Positions 27,822 through 36,491 of a stretch of DNA of 64,000 nt are shown here, one piece after another; positions within the stretch are counted from its first letter, which is position 1, and each line of letters starts with the position of its first letter. The notes below the pieces were generated by a model. It did not search any database. It was not told the origin of the DNA and was given only the letters and a program-made list of their open reading frames with translations. Source of the DNA: Bacteroidales bacterium UBA5197 (lineage in GTDB: Bacteria > Bacteroidota > Bacteroidia > Bacteroidales > Lentimicrobiaceae); contig DHVX01000090.1 of the NCBI GenBank assembly GCA_002412885.1, positions 255 through 64,254 of the forward strand, in the 5' to 3' direction. A program made the position numbers and the translations under genes.

Positions 27822-27825
27822 AAAA

Positions 27826-28968
27826 GTGGAAACTTATATTCGTCGTACAATAAGGGAAGTGTTTCTGCAAAAACTTCTTCCCAATAAGGTGTTGGTTTTA
27901 CTCGGAGCTCGTAGGGTAGGCAAAACCATGTTTCTTAAGAATCTGGCGGATAATCATTTTAATGAACCTTTTCTGTTTCTTAATGGAGAGGACATGGATA
28001 CACAAGCCATACTTTCGCAACGAACTGTTGAAAATTACCGCCGCTTGCTTGGGGATATTAAACTCCTGATTATTGATGAAGCGCAGAAAGTGCCTGGTAT
28101 TGGTCTTGCTCTTAAACTGATGGTTGATAGTTTTGATGGTTTGAAGATCATAGCTACCGGATCATCTGTCTTTGACATTGCCAATAAGCTGGGAGAACCA
28201 CTTACAGGAAGGAAATACACAATTACTATGTTTCCGTTGGCTCAGATGGAATATTCGGCAGTTGAAAATCTTGTAGAAACCAGATCGAGACTTGATGAAA
28301 GGCTTATTTTCGGGTGTTATCCTGAATTATCACTAATTTCAACCAGCAAAGAAAAAGCAGACTATTTGAAAGAAATGGTAAATGCCTACCTTTTGAAAGA
28401 TATTCTCGAATTTGAAGGTATCCGGAGTTCTGACAAAATGCTTGCTTTGCTCAGGCTAATTGCATTTCAAATAGGTAAGGAAGTTTCTGTTGATGAACTC
28501 GGCAAACAACTTGGAATGAGCAGAAATACAGCAGAAAAGTACCTCGATCTTCTTTCAAAAGTTTTTGTGATCTATAAACTCCCGGGCTTTAGTAAAAACC
28601 TGAGAAGCGAAATATCAAAAATGAGCCGTTGGTATTTTTATGATAATGGGATACGCAATTCACTGATTAATAACTTCAATCCGTTAACATTGAGAAATGA
28701 TGCAGGTGATTTGTGGGAGAATTATATACTTTCAGAAAGGATAAAATATCAGCAGTACACCGGCAGAATCGTGAACAATTACTTCTGGAGAACCTATGAA
28801 CAGCAGGAAATAGACTGGATAGAAGAGGAGGGAGGGGAGTTAAGTGCCTTTGAAATAAAGTGGAACCCAAACAAAAATGTCAGAATTCCTGCAGCCTGGG
28901 CAAAAGCATATCCCGGGAGTACATTTTCAATCATCAGTCCGGGAAATTATCTGGACTGGATTTCCTGA
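27826..28968 (+). CDS. AAA ATPase with DUF4143 domain
   Basis: 380 residues from the GTG at 27826. An upstream TTG at 27796 is rejected because it precedes the promoter element. The N-terminal AAA domain has Walker A GARRVGKT (about residue 28) and Walker B LLIIDEAQ (about 85). A winged-helix part follows (VDELGKQLGMSRNTAEKYLDLL). The DUF4143 domain has the typical RWYFYDNGIRNSLI and a nuclease-like end, EIDWIEEEGGELSAFEIKW. Such ATPases are widespread, vary between strains and have no firm function. This one is flanked by palindromic repeat units, which suggests mobility or a link with the repeats. Confidence 0.82.
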   Translation: METYIRRTIREVFLQKLLPNKVLVLLGARRVGKTMFLKNLADNHFNEPFLFLNGEDMDTQAILSQRTVENYRRLLGDIKLLIIDEAQKVPGIGLALKLMVDSFDGLKIIATGSSVFDIANKLGEPLTGRKYTITMFPLAQMEYSAVENLVETRSRLDERLIFGCYPELSLISTSKEKADYLKEMVNAYLLKDILEFEGIRSSDKMLALLRLIAFQIGKEVSVDELGKQLGMSRNTAEKYLDLLSKVFVIYKLPGFSKNLRSEISKMSRWYFYDNGIRNSLINNFNPLTLRNDAGDLWENYILSERIKYQQYTGRIVNNYFWRTYEQQEIDWIEEEGGELSAFEIKWNPNKNVRIPAAWAKAYPGSTFSIISPGNYLDWIS

Positions 28969-29006
28969 ATATCTGTTGGTATTGGATGCTTAAAAGTTGC
29001 GGTTTA

Positions 29007-29056
29007 ATTCCTTCATCGCGTTGAAGGAATTTGGCTTAATTGCTTTAATAGCTGAA
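29007..29056. repeat. Palindromic repeat units downstream of the AAA ATPase gene
   Basis: It repeats 27738-27786 in direct orientation with about five differences in 50 bases. It includes TTGAAGGAATTTGGCTTAAT. Confidence 0.8.
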
Positions 29057-29067
29057 ATAGCCGGCAA

Positions 29068-31113
29068 TTATTTAAGCAGTTCATCGAGTCTTTCTCTGAT
29101 GGCTGCCCGGTTTCCCGGATCAGGTGCCTGCTCGGCTGAAATTTCTCCGTTTTTGTCAACCAGAAGATAGTGCGGTATTCCAATGATACCGAATTTTTCT
29201 TTCAGCACTTTTCCTTGCTCTTTATCAAGCCAGTAATGGTAACCGCTAACCTGATCCTGTTTAATTACCTGATCCCATCTTTCGTTTTTGCAATTATATC
29301 CAAAGTACAGAAAGACCACATCTTTGCCGGCATATTCTTTTTTTAATCTTGCGGCTGGTTTGAATCCAGCCCGGCAAGGCGAACACCAATCAGCCCAGAA
29401 GTCAATATATATAACCTTGCCCCTGAATTGCTGAATAATTTTATTGAAAAATGCATCATCTTCTTCCCCGCTCTTTATCTGGCTGATGAAAAAAGTGTTT
29501 TTGGCGTAATCAGCAAATTCTGATGCAGCTTCTGCTTCCTTTTTGTGGTTTTCAAGTGATAACTTCTTAAGTATCGGATCATCTATGTTGTTTGTTATCC
29601 ACAAATTTAATTCAGGCCCGGGAGAATTGTTTTCGTAAAATCTATTTATACAATAAGCCGCATACAATTGTGAAATCAGATTTTTATTATGCTTATCCAA
29701 TACAAAGTCAAGCTCTTTTAGGAGGGCGTGAAGGTGTATGCTGTCAGGGATCTTTTCCCAATACTTACTCCACAATTCATTATAAGGTTTCCGAAGTGCC
29801 GCAACTCTTTTATTTAAGAAAAGGTCATAATCAGAGCTTTCAAGCGGATAAATATTCCCCTGATTGAGCAGTTCTGCTGTAATTGCCGGAGCTTCAATCA
29901 ATTCTTTTATTATTTTCTGTTCATCAGTGCTTTTGCTAAGGCTGAGCATAAATTGCAGGCGATATTTTCCAATATCCTCCGATGAAATACTCAGTGGTTG
30001 CTGCTTGTAGAAAATGTTCAGATAGTTGAGATAACTCAGGAAGTCCGTATTAATCAAATTCAACGATGAAGCATGCATTTCGGGAATTTGTCCAATATAT
30101 GGAGTTGTCAGATATTGGAATCGTGTCCCTGAAATCTGATATCGATATAGTTGATGCAGCAATTCAATTTCGAGGATTCCATGAATACATTGCTCTGCTT
30201 TTTTACTGTTTCTCATCTCAAGAATCAGAGAATCCATCATCGCTGTTTCCTGACTGTACACTTCCTTTCGCCAACCGATGTATTCCATCTGAGACATTTC
30301 ATCAATGGCATCAAATTTCTTTAACGGTGATGTATTGGAATTGTGGTATAAATGGTGTAAAAGTATGATAAGTTCTTCCGAAAGCAGGCCATATTCACCC
30401 ATGTAATGGTTGATCTGCCAATCGGTCATGGTCTCCCATTTTCGTGCATCATTGGTGACTTCCAGCAACCGATTGTTAAAACCGATCATAGCAACATGCC
30501 CTGGTTGAATTATAATGCTAGACATAGTGCTACCTTCTATGACCAGATAAATAAGCTGAAGATTATATGCCCTGAACCTGACTTCAAATCTACCGGTTGT
30601 ATCTATATTGAACTTTGTTTCTTCTTCTTCCAAAATATTCGAAAACACGTTCCGATGATAAACACCTCCGGTGCCATCATAAATATCAGGATCATAATCT
30701 TCAATAAATCCCCTTATGGTAACAGTATCATCCATCATTTGAAGCTCTTCAAAACCCTGCATGTCATAATTCTGGAAATCGGGTCTGGCAGCTTTCTTTC
30801 GGGTGAGGCGTTTACCATTATTATTGTTATCGGTAATTTTCAGGCTAAGGCTGTCTTCAAGTTCTGCCTTCAGACTTATTGTTTGAGTTCCTTCGGTTAA
30901 CTTAATCACGAATTTACTTTTACTGCCACTTATAGACTTGTAATCCCAGAATTTATTGTCGTAAACTGCAAAATCGGGTTGCAAACTGATAATCCATTCA
31001 ATGGAATCGTTGGCATTTAACCAGTTACCTTTGAGTTCCTGAGGGAGTTTGGTTTGAGTTGAACATGAAATAAGAATCGTAAAAATCAGTGAAATCGGAA
31101 GAATGGTTCTCAT
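29068..31113 (-). CDS. Lipoprotein with C-terminal TlpA-type thioredoxin domain
   Basis: 681 residues. The signal peptide has a lipobox (LIFTILISCS, Cys at about residue 17). A long N-terminal region of unclear fold is followed by a thioredoxin domain in the last ~140 residues: GKVIYIDFWADWCSPCRAGF with the redox pair CSPC, then the cis-proline loop GIIGIPHYLLVDKNG. It is probably anchored facing the periplasm and reduces or shuffles disulfides. The long N-terminal part is common in Bacteroidota TlpA-like proteins. No neighbour points to a specific target. Confidence 0.83.
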   Translation of the reverse strand: MRTILPISLIFTILISCSTQTKLPQELKGNWLNANDSIEWIISLQPDFAVYDNKFWDYKSISGSKSKFVIKLTEGTQTISLKAELEDSLSLKITDNNNNGKRLTRKKAARPDFQNYDMQGFEELQMMDDTVTIRGFIEDYDPDIYDGTGGVYHRNVFSNILEEEETKFNIDTTGRFEVRFRAYNLQLIYLVIEGSTMSSIIIQPGHVAMIGFNNRLLEVTNDARKWETMTDWQINHYMGEYGLLSEELIILLHHLYHNSNTSPLKKFDAIDEMSQMEYIGWRKEVYSQETAMMDSLILEMRNSKKAEQCIHGILEIELLHQLYRYQISGTRFQYLTTPYIGQIPEMHASSLNLINTDFLSYLNYLNIFYKQQPLSISSEDIGKYRLQFMLSLSKSTDEQKIIKELIEAPAITAELLNQGNIYPLESSDYDLFLNKRVAALRKPYNELWSKYWEKIPDSIHLHALLKELDFVLDKHNKNLISQLYAAYCINRFYENNSPGPELNLWITNNIDDPILKKLSLENHKKEAEAASEFADYAKNTFFISQIKSGEEDDAFFNKIIQQFRGKVIYIDFWADWCSPCRAGFKPAARLKKEYAGKDVVFLYFGYNCKNERWDQVIKQDQVSGYHYWLDKEQGKVLKEKFGIIGIPHYLLVDKNGEISAEQAPDPGNRAAIRERLDELLK

Positions 31114-31487
31114 GATACTAGATTTGAGGATTATAAATAATGTATGCTGATTATATAGAGATTTTCAGGCCAATAAGTGGTATCTGATTATCGATAGTCA
31201 AATAACGTGATTTTATTTGTATAATTTTATTTGTTTGAAATTTTATTATTGCAATATTCATCGTTTGTAATAATACAGGCAATTCAAAAGCGATTATGCT
31301 GAAGCATGATTTCTCCTTTGTTTAATCCATATACCGGTTGTTATTGGGTCTGACCGTTAATGCCTTTTCAGAAAGTTTATCAATGCTTTCAGTTGATTTT
31401 CAGCAGATAAATAGGCGCAACCTTCCCTTGATTTGTTAATAATTCATACTTTAGCAATTCTAAATTAACTCACCAAACCAATTGACC
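31114..31487. other. Gene-free stretch between divergent genes
   Basis: AT-rich, with no open frame or structure I can support. It presumably holds the promoters of both flanking genes. I found no full match to the phylum promoter pattern. Confidence 0.4.
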
Positions 31488-34400
31488 ATGATTAGAAGAG
31501 TTTTGCTTATCGTGCTGGCAGTCAGTCTGTCAGTGATGGTGAACGCCATGGACGATGCCCGTCTGCTGCGCTTTCCCGATATCAATAAAAACCTTGTCGC
31601 CTTTGTTTATGCCGGCGATATATGGACTGTAAATGCCAGTGGAGGAGAGGCCAAACGCCTTACCTCTCACGATGGGCTTGAACTGTTTCCAAAGATTTCG
31701 CCTGATGGCAAATGGATTGCATTTTCGGCTGAGTACTCAGGCAGTCGTCAAATCTGGGTGATGCCTTCAGCCGGCGGATCTGCCCGTCAGCTTACTTATT
31801 ACAACTCTGTGGGAGTTATGCCTCCCCGCGGTGGTTATGACAATGTAGTCCTCGATTGGACTCCCGACAGCAAGGAAATTCTTATCAGGGCCAACCGCAC
31901 CACTTTTGGAGAGCGAAACGGAAAGTATTTTCTGGTAAACCTTGAGGGCGGACTCGAAAAGCCACTTCAGATTGTAAATGGCGGATTTGCAAACTTTTCA
32001 CCCGATGGTAAAAAACTGGCCTTTACACCAGTTGATCGTGAATTCCGGACATGGAAACGCTACAAAGGCGGACGTGCCACCGAACTCTGGACTTACGATC
32101 TGGAAAACGACATTGCCGAGCAAATCACCAATTTTGCCGGTTCTGATCAATGGCCAACCTGGTGGGGAAACGATATTGTGTTTGCTTCAGACCGCGACCT
32201 GCGACTGAATCTTTATCGTTACAATACCGCGAGCAAACAAACTACCCAGCTTACTTTTCATAAGGATTTTGATGTAATGTGGCCTTCCGGCGAAAATGGA
32301 CAGATCGTTTATGAAAATGGAGGTTTTCTCTATAAACTTGATATTGCGACAGGACGTTCGGAAAAAATTACAGTGAACCTGAATTTCGACAATCCGAATC
32401 TGGTTTCTTATTACAAAAACGTGAAGGATGATGTCCACAGTTTCTCAGTTTCTCCCACCGGAAAACGCGCCCTTTTTGATGCCCGTGGCGATATCTTTTC
32501 AGTTCCTGCCGAAAATGGTGTGATCGAAAATCTGACGCAAACCCCCGAAGCCCGCGAGATTTATCCGTTGTGGTCGCCAAACGGGAAGTACATTTCTTAT
32601 TACTCCGATGCTACCGGTGAGTATGAAGTTTATCTTCTTGAGAACAAAAAAGGAGCAAAGCCACGGCAGTTAACTACAAACTCCGCAGCCTGGAAATACG
32701 AGGCCGATTGGTCGCCCGACAGCCGCTACCTGATATACAGTGATCGCACCATGAAATTATGGCTGATAGATGTTGAATCAGGCAAACAAACCGAAGTGGA
32801 TAAAGCAACGATGAGCGAGATTCGTTCTTATTCATTTTCACCTGATTCCGAATGGATTACATATCACAAAGAGAGCAGCAACGGAATGGCGGCAATTTGG
32901 GTTTATCACATCCCCTCAGCAAAAGCCACCCAATTGACCGATGATCGTTTCAGCGATTTTACACCCGTTTTCGGGAAATGCGGAAAGTTCATCTTCTTTG
33001 TATCAAACCGCGATTTTAACCTTGAATTTTCGAGTTACGAGTTTGATTACCTGTACAATAATGCTGCAAAAATTTATGCAGTGGCCCTTAAAAATGATGG
33101 TTCGAAATTATTTACTGATAAAAATGATATTGAACCTGTAAATGAGGAAAAGAAATCTGAAACTCCGGCCAAAGACAGCAAGTCAAAATCAAAAGATGAG
33201 CCGGAAAAGAAAGAGGATAAAGTAAAAGTCAGCATTGACTTTGAAGGCATCAACAACCGTGTGGAAGCCTTGCCTGTACCTTCGGGCAATTACCGCATTA
33301 TTGGTATGGCTGATGGCGGTTTACTTTACGCTGCCGATGGTAAAATAATGCGTTACAATGCCGCCGACCGCAAAACCGAGGAAATTATGGAACGGGCATT
33401 TATGGCCATTCCGACCGCCGATGGTAAAATGTTTATGTATCGTTCGGGAAGCGATTACGGCATTGCCAAAGTATCACCAGGACAGAAAGCCGGCACCGGA
33501 AAGCTCGATCTAGACCGCATGGAAATGAAAATTGATCCACGCAGCGAATGGAATCAGATTTATACCGATGGATGGCGCATTTTCCGCGATTATTTTTATG
33601 TGGAAAATCTGCATGGTGTTGACTGGACAGGTCTCAAACAGCGTTATGGAGAGTTGTTGCCATTTGTTGGCAGTCGCTTCGATCTTGATTATATTCTGAA
33701 CGAAATTGTTTCAGAGTCCAACGCAGGCCATGCTTATGTTGACTGGGGCGATATAAAACGTGTAAAACGCGTAAATACCGGTTTGCTTGGCGCTGAACTT
33801 GAACTTGACGCTGCTGCGAACAGATATCGCATCATGAAAATCTACAAAGGCGAAAACTGGAACGAATCGCGCCGTTCGCCACTTACCGGGCAAGGTGTGA
33901 ATGTGAAGGAAGGCGATTACCTGATCAGCATAAACGGCAAGGAAATCACGGGGAAGGACAATCCTTACTTCTTCCTCGAAAACATGGTTGGAATTCCTGT
34001 TGAGATTGCAGTAAATTCAAATCCGGAAACATCAGGAGCTCAGACCTATACCATCAAGCCCATTGAAAGTGAGATTGAACTGAAACATTTCAATTGGGTG
34101 GAAGAGCGTCGAGCTATGGTTGACAAACTATCAGGTGGAAGAATTGGTTACATCTACGTCCCCAATACATCTTTTGATGGCAACCGTGAACTCTATCGCG
34201 GCATGTACACCTATCACGACAAGGAAGCGCTGATTATCGACGACAGATATAACGGAGGTGGTTTCATACCCGATCGTATGGCTGATCTGCTTGATCGCAA
34301 AACACTGACATACTGGCACCGAAACGGAATGTTGCCCAACAAAGCACCAGGCATTGCACACGACGGACCGAAGGTTATGCTGATCAATGGTTATTCATCC

Positions 34401-34763
34401 TCGGGTGGTGATGCTTTCCCATACTTCTTCAAGAAAATGGGATTAGGCAAACTGATTGGAACCCGCACCTGGGGTGGATTGGTTGGAATTTCAGGAAATG
34501 CGCGCATGGTGGATGGCGGATATATTTCCGTTCCCCGATTTGGCATTTATGACGAAAACAGCGAATGGATCATCGAAGGAATCGGCGTTTATCCCGATAT
34601 TGAAGTGGTTGATCGCCCTGAGCAACTTGCCAAAGGCATTGATCCCGGCATTGAAAAAGCGGTGGAAGAGTTGCTGAAAGAACTCGAAGCAAATCCGGTG
34701 AAAAAAGTTCAGACGCCAAAATCCCCTGATAGATCGGGTTGGATTGAAGTGGAGATAAAGTAA
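31488..34763 (+). CDS. Tricorn-like protease (S41 family) with TolB-type propellers
   Basis: 1091 residues from the ATG at 31488. Signal peptide ends near MVNAMDD. Two WD40/PD40 propellers occupy about residues 20-680, for example ISPDGKWIAFSAEYSGSRQIW and FSPDSEWITY. A lysine- and glutamate-rich linker near residue 560 separates parts of the second propeller. Tricorn core, PDZ and S41 domains follow. The core has VSESNAGHAYVDWGD, where the histidine is the expected catalytic one. The nucleophile is in INGYSSSGGDAFPYFF and the final motif is GTRTWGGLVGI. It likely degrades peptides in the periplasm. Tandem ATTCAAAG repeats follow the stop codon. Confidence 0.9.
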   Translation: MIRRVLLIVLAVSLSVMVNAMDDARLLRFPDINKNLVAFVYAGDIWTVNASGGEAKRLTSHDGLELFPKISPDGKWIAFSAEYSGSRQIWVMPSAGGSARQLTYYNSVGVMPPRGGYDNVVLDWTPDSKEILIRANRTTFGERNGKYFLVNLEGGLEKPLQIVNGGFANFSPDGKKLAFTPVDREFRTWKRYKGGRATELWTYDLENDIAEQITNFAGSDQWPTWWGNDIVFASDRDLRLNLYRYNTASKQTTQLTFHKDFDVMWPSGENGQIVYENGGFLYKLDIATGRSEKITVNLNFDNPNLVSYYKNVKDDVHSFSVSPTGKRALFDARGDIFSVPAENGVIENLTQTPEAREIYPLWSPNGKYISYYSDATGEYEVYLLENKKGAKPRQLTTNSAAWKYEADWSPDSRYLIYSDRTMKLWLIDVESGKQTEVDKATMSEIRSYSFSPDSEWITYHKESSNGMAAIWVYHIPSAKATQLTDDRFSDFTPVFGKCGKFIFFVSNRDFNLEFSSYEFDYLYNNAAKIYAVALKNDGSKLFTDKNDIEPVNEEKKSETPAKDSKSKSKDEPEKKEDKVKVSIDFEGINNRVEALPVPSGNYRIIGMADGGLLYAADGKIMRYNAADRKTEEIMERAFMAIPTADGKMFMYRSGSDYGIAKVSPGQKAGTGKLDLDRMEMKIDPRSEWNQIYTDGWRIFRDYFYVENLHGVDWTGLKQRYGELLPFVGSRFDLDYILNEIVSESNAGHAYVDWGDIKRVKRVNTGLLGAELELDAAANRYRIMKIYKGENWNESRRSPLTGQGVNVKEGDYLISINGKEITGKDNPYFFLENMVGIPVEIAVNSNPETSGAQTYTIKPIESEIELKHFNWVEERRAMVDKLSGGRIGYIYVPNTSFDGNRELYRGMYTYHDKEALIIDDRYNGGGFIPDRMADLLDRKTLTYWHRNGMLPNKAPGIAHDGPKVMLINGYSSSGGDAFPYFFKKMGLGKLIGTRTWGGLVGISGNARMVDGGYISVPRFGIYDENSEWIIEGIGVYPDIEVVDRPEQLAKGIDPGIEKAVEELLKELEANPVKKVQTPKSPDRSGWIEVEIK

Positions 34764-34836
34764 GATTCAAAGATTCAAAGATTCAAGGATTCAAAGGATT
34801 CAAAGATTCAAGGATTCAAAGGATTCAAGGATTCAT
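34764..34836. repeat. ATTCAAAG/ATTCAAGG short tandem repeat array
   Basis: About eight imperfect 8-9 bp units follow the tricorn stop codon directly. The same unit occurs between mutA and mutB (24639-24675). Confidence 0.85.
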
Positions 34837-34883
34837 GGGTTTGAAGATTGGTTCTTTCTTTTTTCTTTAAAGTTTTATGAAAG

Positions 34884-34918
34884 GTCAGCGGTTTTTGTAA
34901 TCGCTGACTTTTTTTTTC
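34884..34918 (+). terminator. Terminator after the tricorn-like protease gene
   Basis: GTCAGCG (34884-34890) pairs with CGCTGAC (34902-34908) across an 11-nt loop, followed by ten T. Confidence 0.8.
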
Positions 34919-34985
34919 TTTAGCTGGTTTTATTGTTGAAAATCAGCTTATTAAAATAAATCAGTGTTATTTAGATAATTATATC

Positions 34986-35146
34986 TATCTTTGCCGCTCA
35001 TTAAAGTAGCTGATCTTCATTTATAGGTTTATATCCTTTCCTGCCCGTCGAACCTTCGTTAATTCACGATTCTTTCAGAACTTAACTCAGGCCCCTCCGA
35101 TAAGTCACGGTTGTTTACCGGCTGCGATCACTTTTATTTATTTTAC
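34986..35146 (+). promoter_or_regulatory. -7 promoter element and long leader of the DEAD-box helicase gene
   Basis: TATCTTTG at 34986-34993 fits TAnnTTTG, though no -33 TTTG is seen at the right distance. It implies a leader of about 145 nt before the ATG at 35147, unusually long for this window. Long, structured leaders are known for some helicase genes and can act in temperature or autoregulation. Confidence 0.4.
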
Positions 35147-36391
35147 ATGACTTTCGAAAATCTGAACATCATTGCGCCCATAACCCAGGCGCTTCAACAA
35201 AAGGGTTACATTGAACCAACACCAATACAGGAAAAAGCAATCCCACATCTATTAAGAGGCTCCGATGTTTTCGGAACTGCCCAGACCGGAACCGGCAAAA
35301 CTGCCGCATTTGCCATTCCCATTCTTCAAAAACTGTACGAAGCCCGCGCCGATCGTAAAACAGCCGGAATCAGAGCACTGGTGCTTGCACCAACCCGCGA
35401 ACTGGCCATACAGATCAGCGAAAGCTTCAGCGATTACAGCAAAGGCCTGAAATTAAGGCACACCGTAATTTACGGAGGCGTTTCGCAAAATCCGCAGACA
35501 ACCATTCTCCGTAAGGGAATTGATATTCTGATAGCTACACCAGGTCGTTTGCTCGACCTTATGAATCAGGGCTTTGTACGCCTCGATACCGTTGAGTTTT
35601 TTATACTTGACGAAGCCGATCGTATGCTCGATATGGGTTTTGCACCCGACATCAAACGCATTATTGCAAAATTGCCGGCCCGCAAACAAACCGGATTCTT
35701 TACAGCAACCATCCCCAACGAGATAAAAGCCTTGGCCGACAGCCTGCTTAACAATCCAGTTAGGGTAAATGTGGCGCCAATTTCAGCACCCGCCGAAATG
35801 GTGAACCAATCGGTTTACTATGTTGAAAAGGCTGACAAACGCGCCATGCTTCAGCAGGTTTTTGAATCGGAAGAGATTGAAACTGCACTTATTTTTACCC
35901 GCACCAAACACGGAGCCGATAAAGTTACCCGCGAGCTGATTAAAATCGGCATTTCTGCGGTAGCCATTCACGGCAATAAATCGCAGAATGCCCGTCAGAA
36001 AGCTTTGCAGGGATTTAAAGACCGCAGCATCAAAGTTTTGGTTGCCACCGATATCGCTTCACGCGGAATTGATGTTGACAAACTTTCGCATGTGATCAAC
36101 TTCGAGCTGCCCGAGGTGCCTGAAACTTATGTTCACCGCATCGGGCGGACTGCACGTGCCGGCGAATCAGGAACAGCCATTTCATTTTGTGCTGCCGAGG
36201 AAAGAGGAAGTCTGAAAGACATCAACAAATTGTTGCCTCAGTCCATCGAAGTAAGAAAAATGCCGGGTTTCGTTCCGCAGGTAAGAGTTCCTGAAATGGC
36301 TTCAACCGAAAGAAGCGAAAGACCACGTCCAAACTTCAGACCATCAGCAAACGCAGGAATGGGCAAAGGCTCATTCAGAAGAAAACGTTAA
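35147..36391 (+). CDS. DEAD-box RNA helicase (RhlE-like)
   Basis: 414 residues from the ATG at 35147 (MTFENLNIIAPITQAL); the frame's earlier TTG/ATG starts add no homologous sequence. All core motifs are present: Q motif PTPIQEKAIPHLL, motif I AQTGTGKT, Ia PTRELA, II DEAD in FFILDEADRMLDMGF, III FTAT, V VATDIASRGIDV, and VI HRIGRTARAG. The short basic C-terminal tail is rich in Arg, Ser and Gly. RhlE-type helicases unwind short RNA duplexes in RNA decay, ribosome assembly or cold adaptation. Confidence 0.93.
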   Translation: MTFENLNIIAPITQALQQKGYIEPTPIQEKAIPHLLRGSDVFGTAQTGTGKTAAFAIPILQKLYEARADRKTAGIRALVLAPTRELAIQISESFSDYSKGLKLRHTVIYGGVSQNPQTTILRKGIDILIATPGRLLDLMNQGFVRLDTVEFFILDEADRMLDMGFAPDIKRIIAKLPARKQTGFFTATIPNEIKALADSLLNNPVRVNVAPISAPAEMVNQSVYYVEKADKRAMLQQVFESEEIETALIFTRTKHGADKVTRELIKIGISAVAIHGNKSQNARQKALQGFKDRSIKVLVATDIASRGIDVDKLSHVINFELPEVPETYVHRIGRTARAGESGTAISFCAAEERGSLKDINKLLPQSIEVRKMPGFVPQVRVPEMASTERSERPRPNFRPSANAGMGKGSFRRKR

Positions 36392-36415
36392 TCCTGAACC
36401 TGAAATCTAACATAA

Positions 36416-36455
36416 ACAAAGGCCTGAATGCGAATTCAGGCCTTTGTTGTTTTTG
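36416..36455. terminator. Bidirectional terminator between helicase and subtilase genes
   Basis: A perfect 13-bp stem (36417-36429 with 36434-36446) has a GCGA loop and is followed by a T-rich tract. It lies between convergent genes and can serve both. Confidence 0.88.
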
Positions 36456-36491
36456 TATGCATTGAGAAAAATCAATGCAATTGCAGTCGGT

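Noticed and set aside
27796..27825. Upstream TTG start for the AAA ATPase
   Set aside because: It lies before the TAnnTTTG-type element and the palindrome, so transcription would begin downstream of it.
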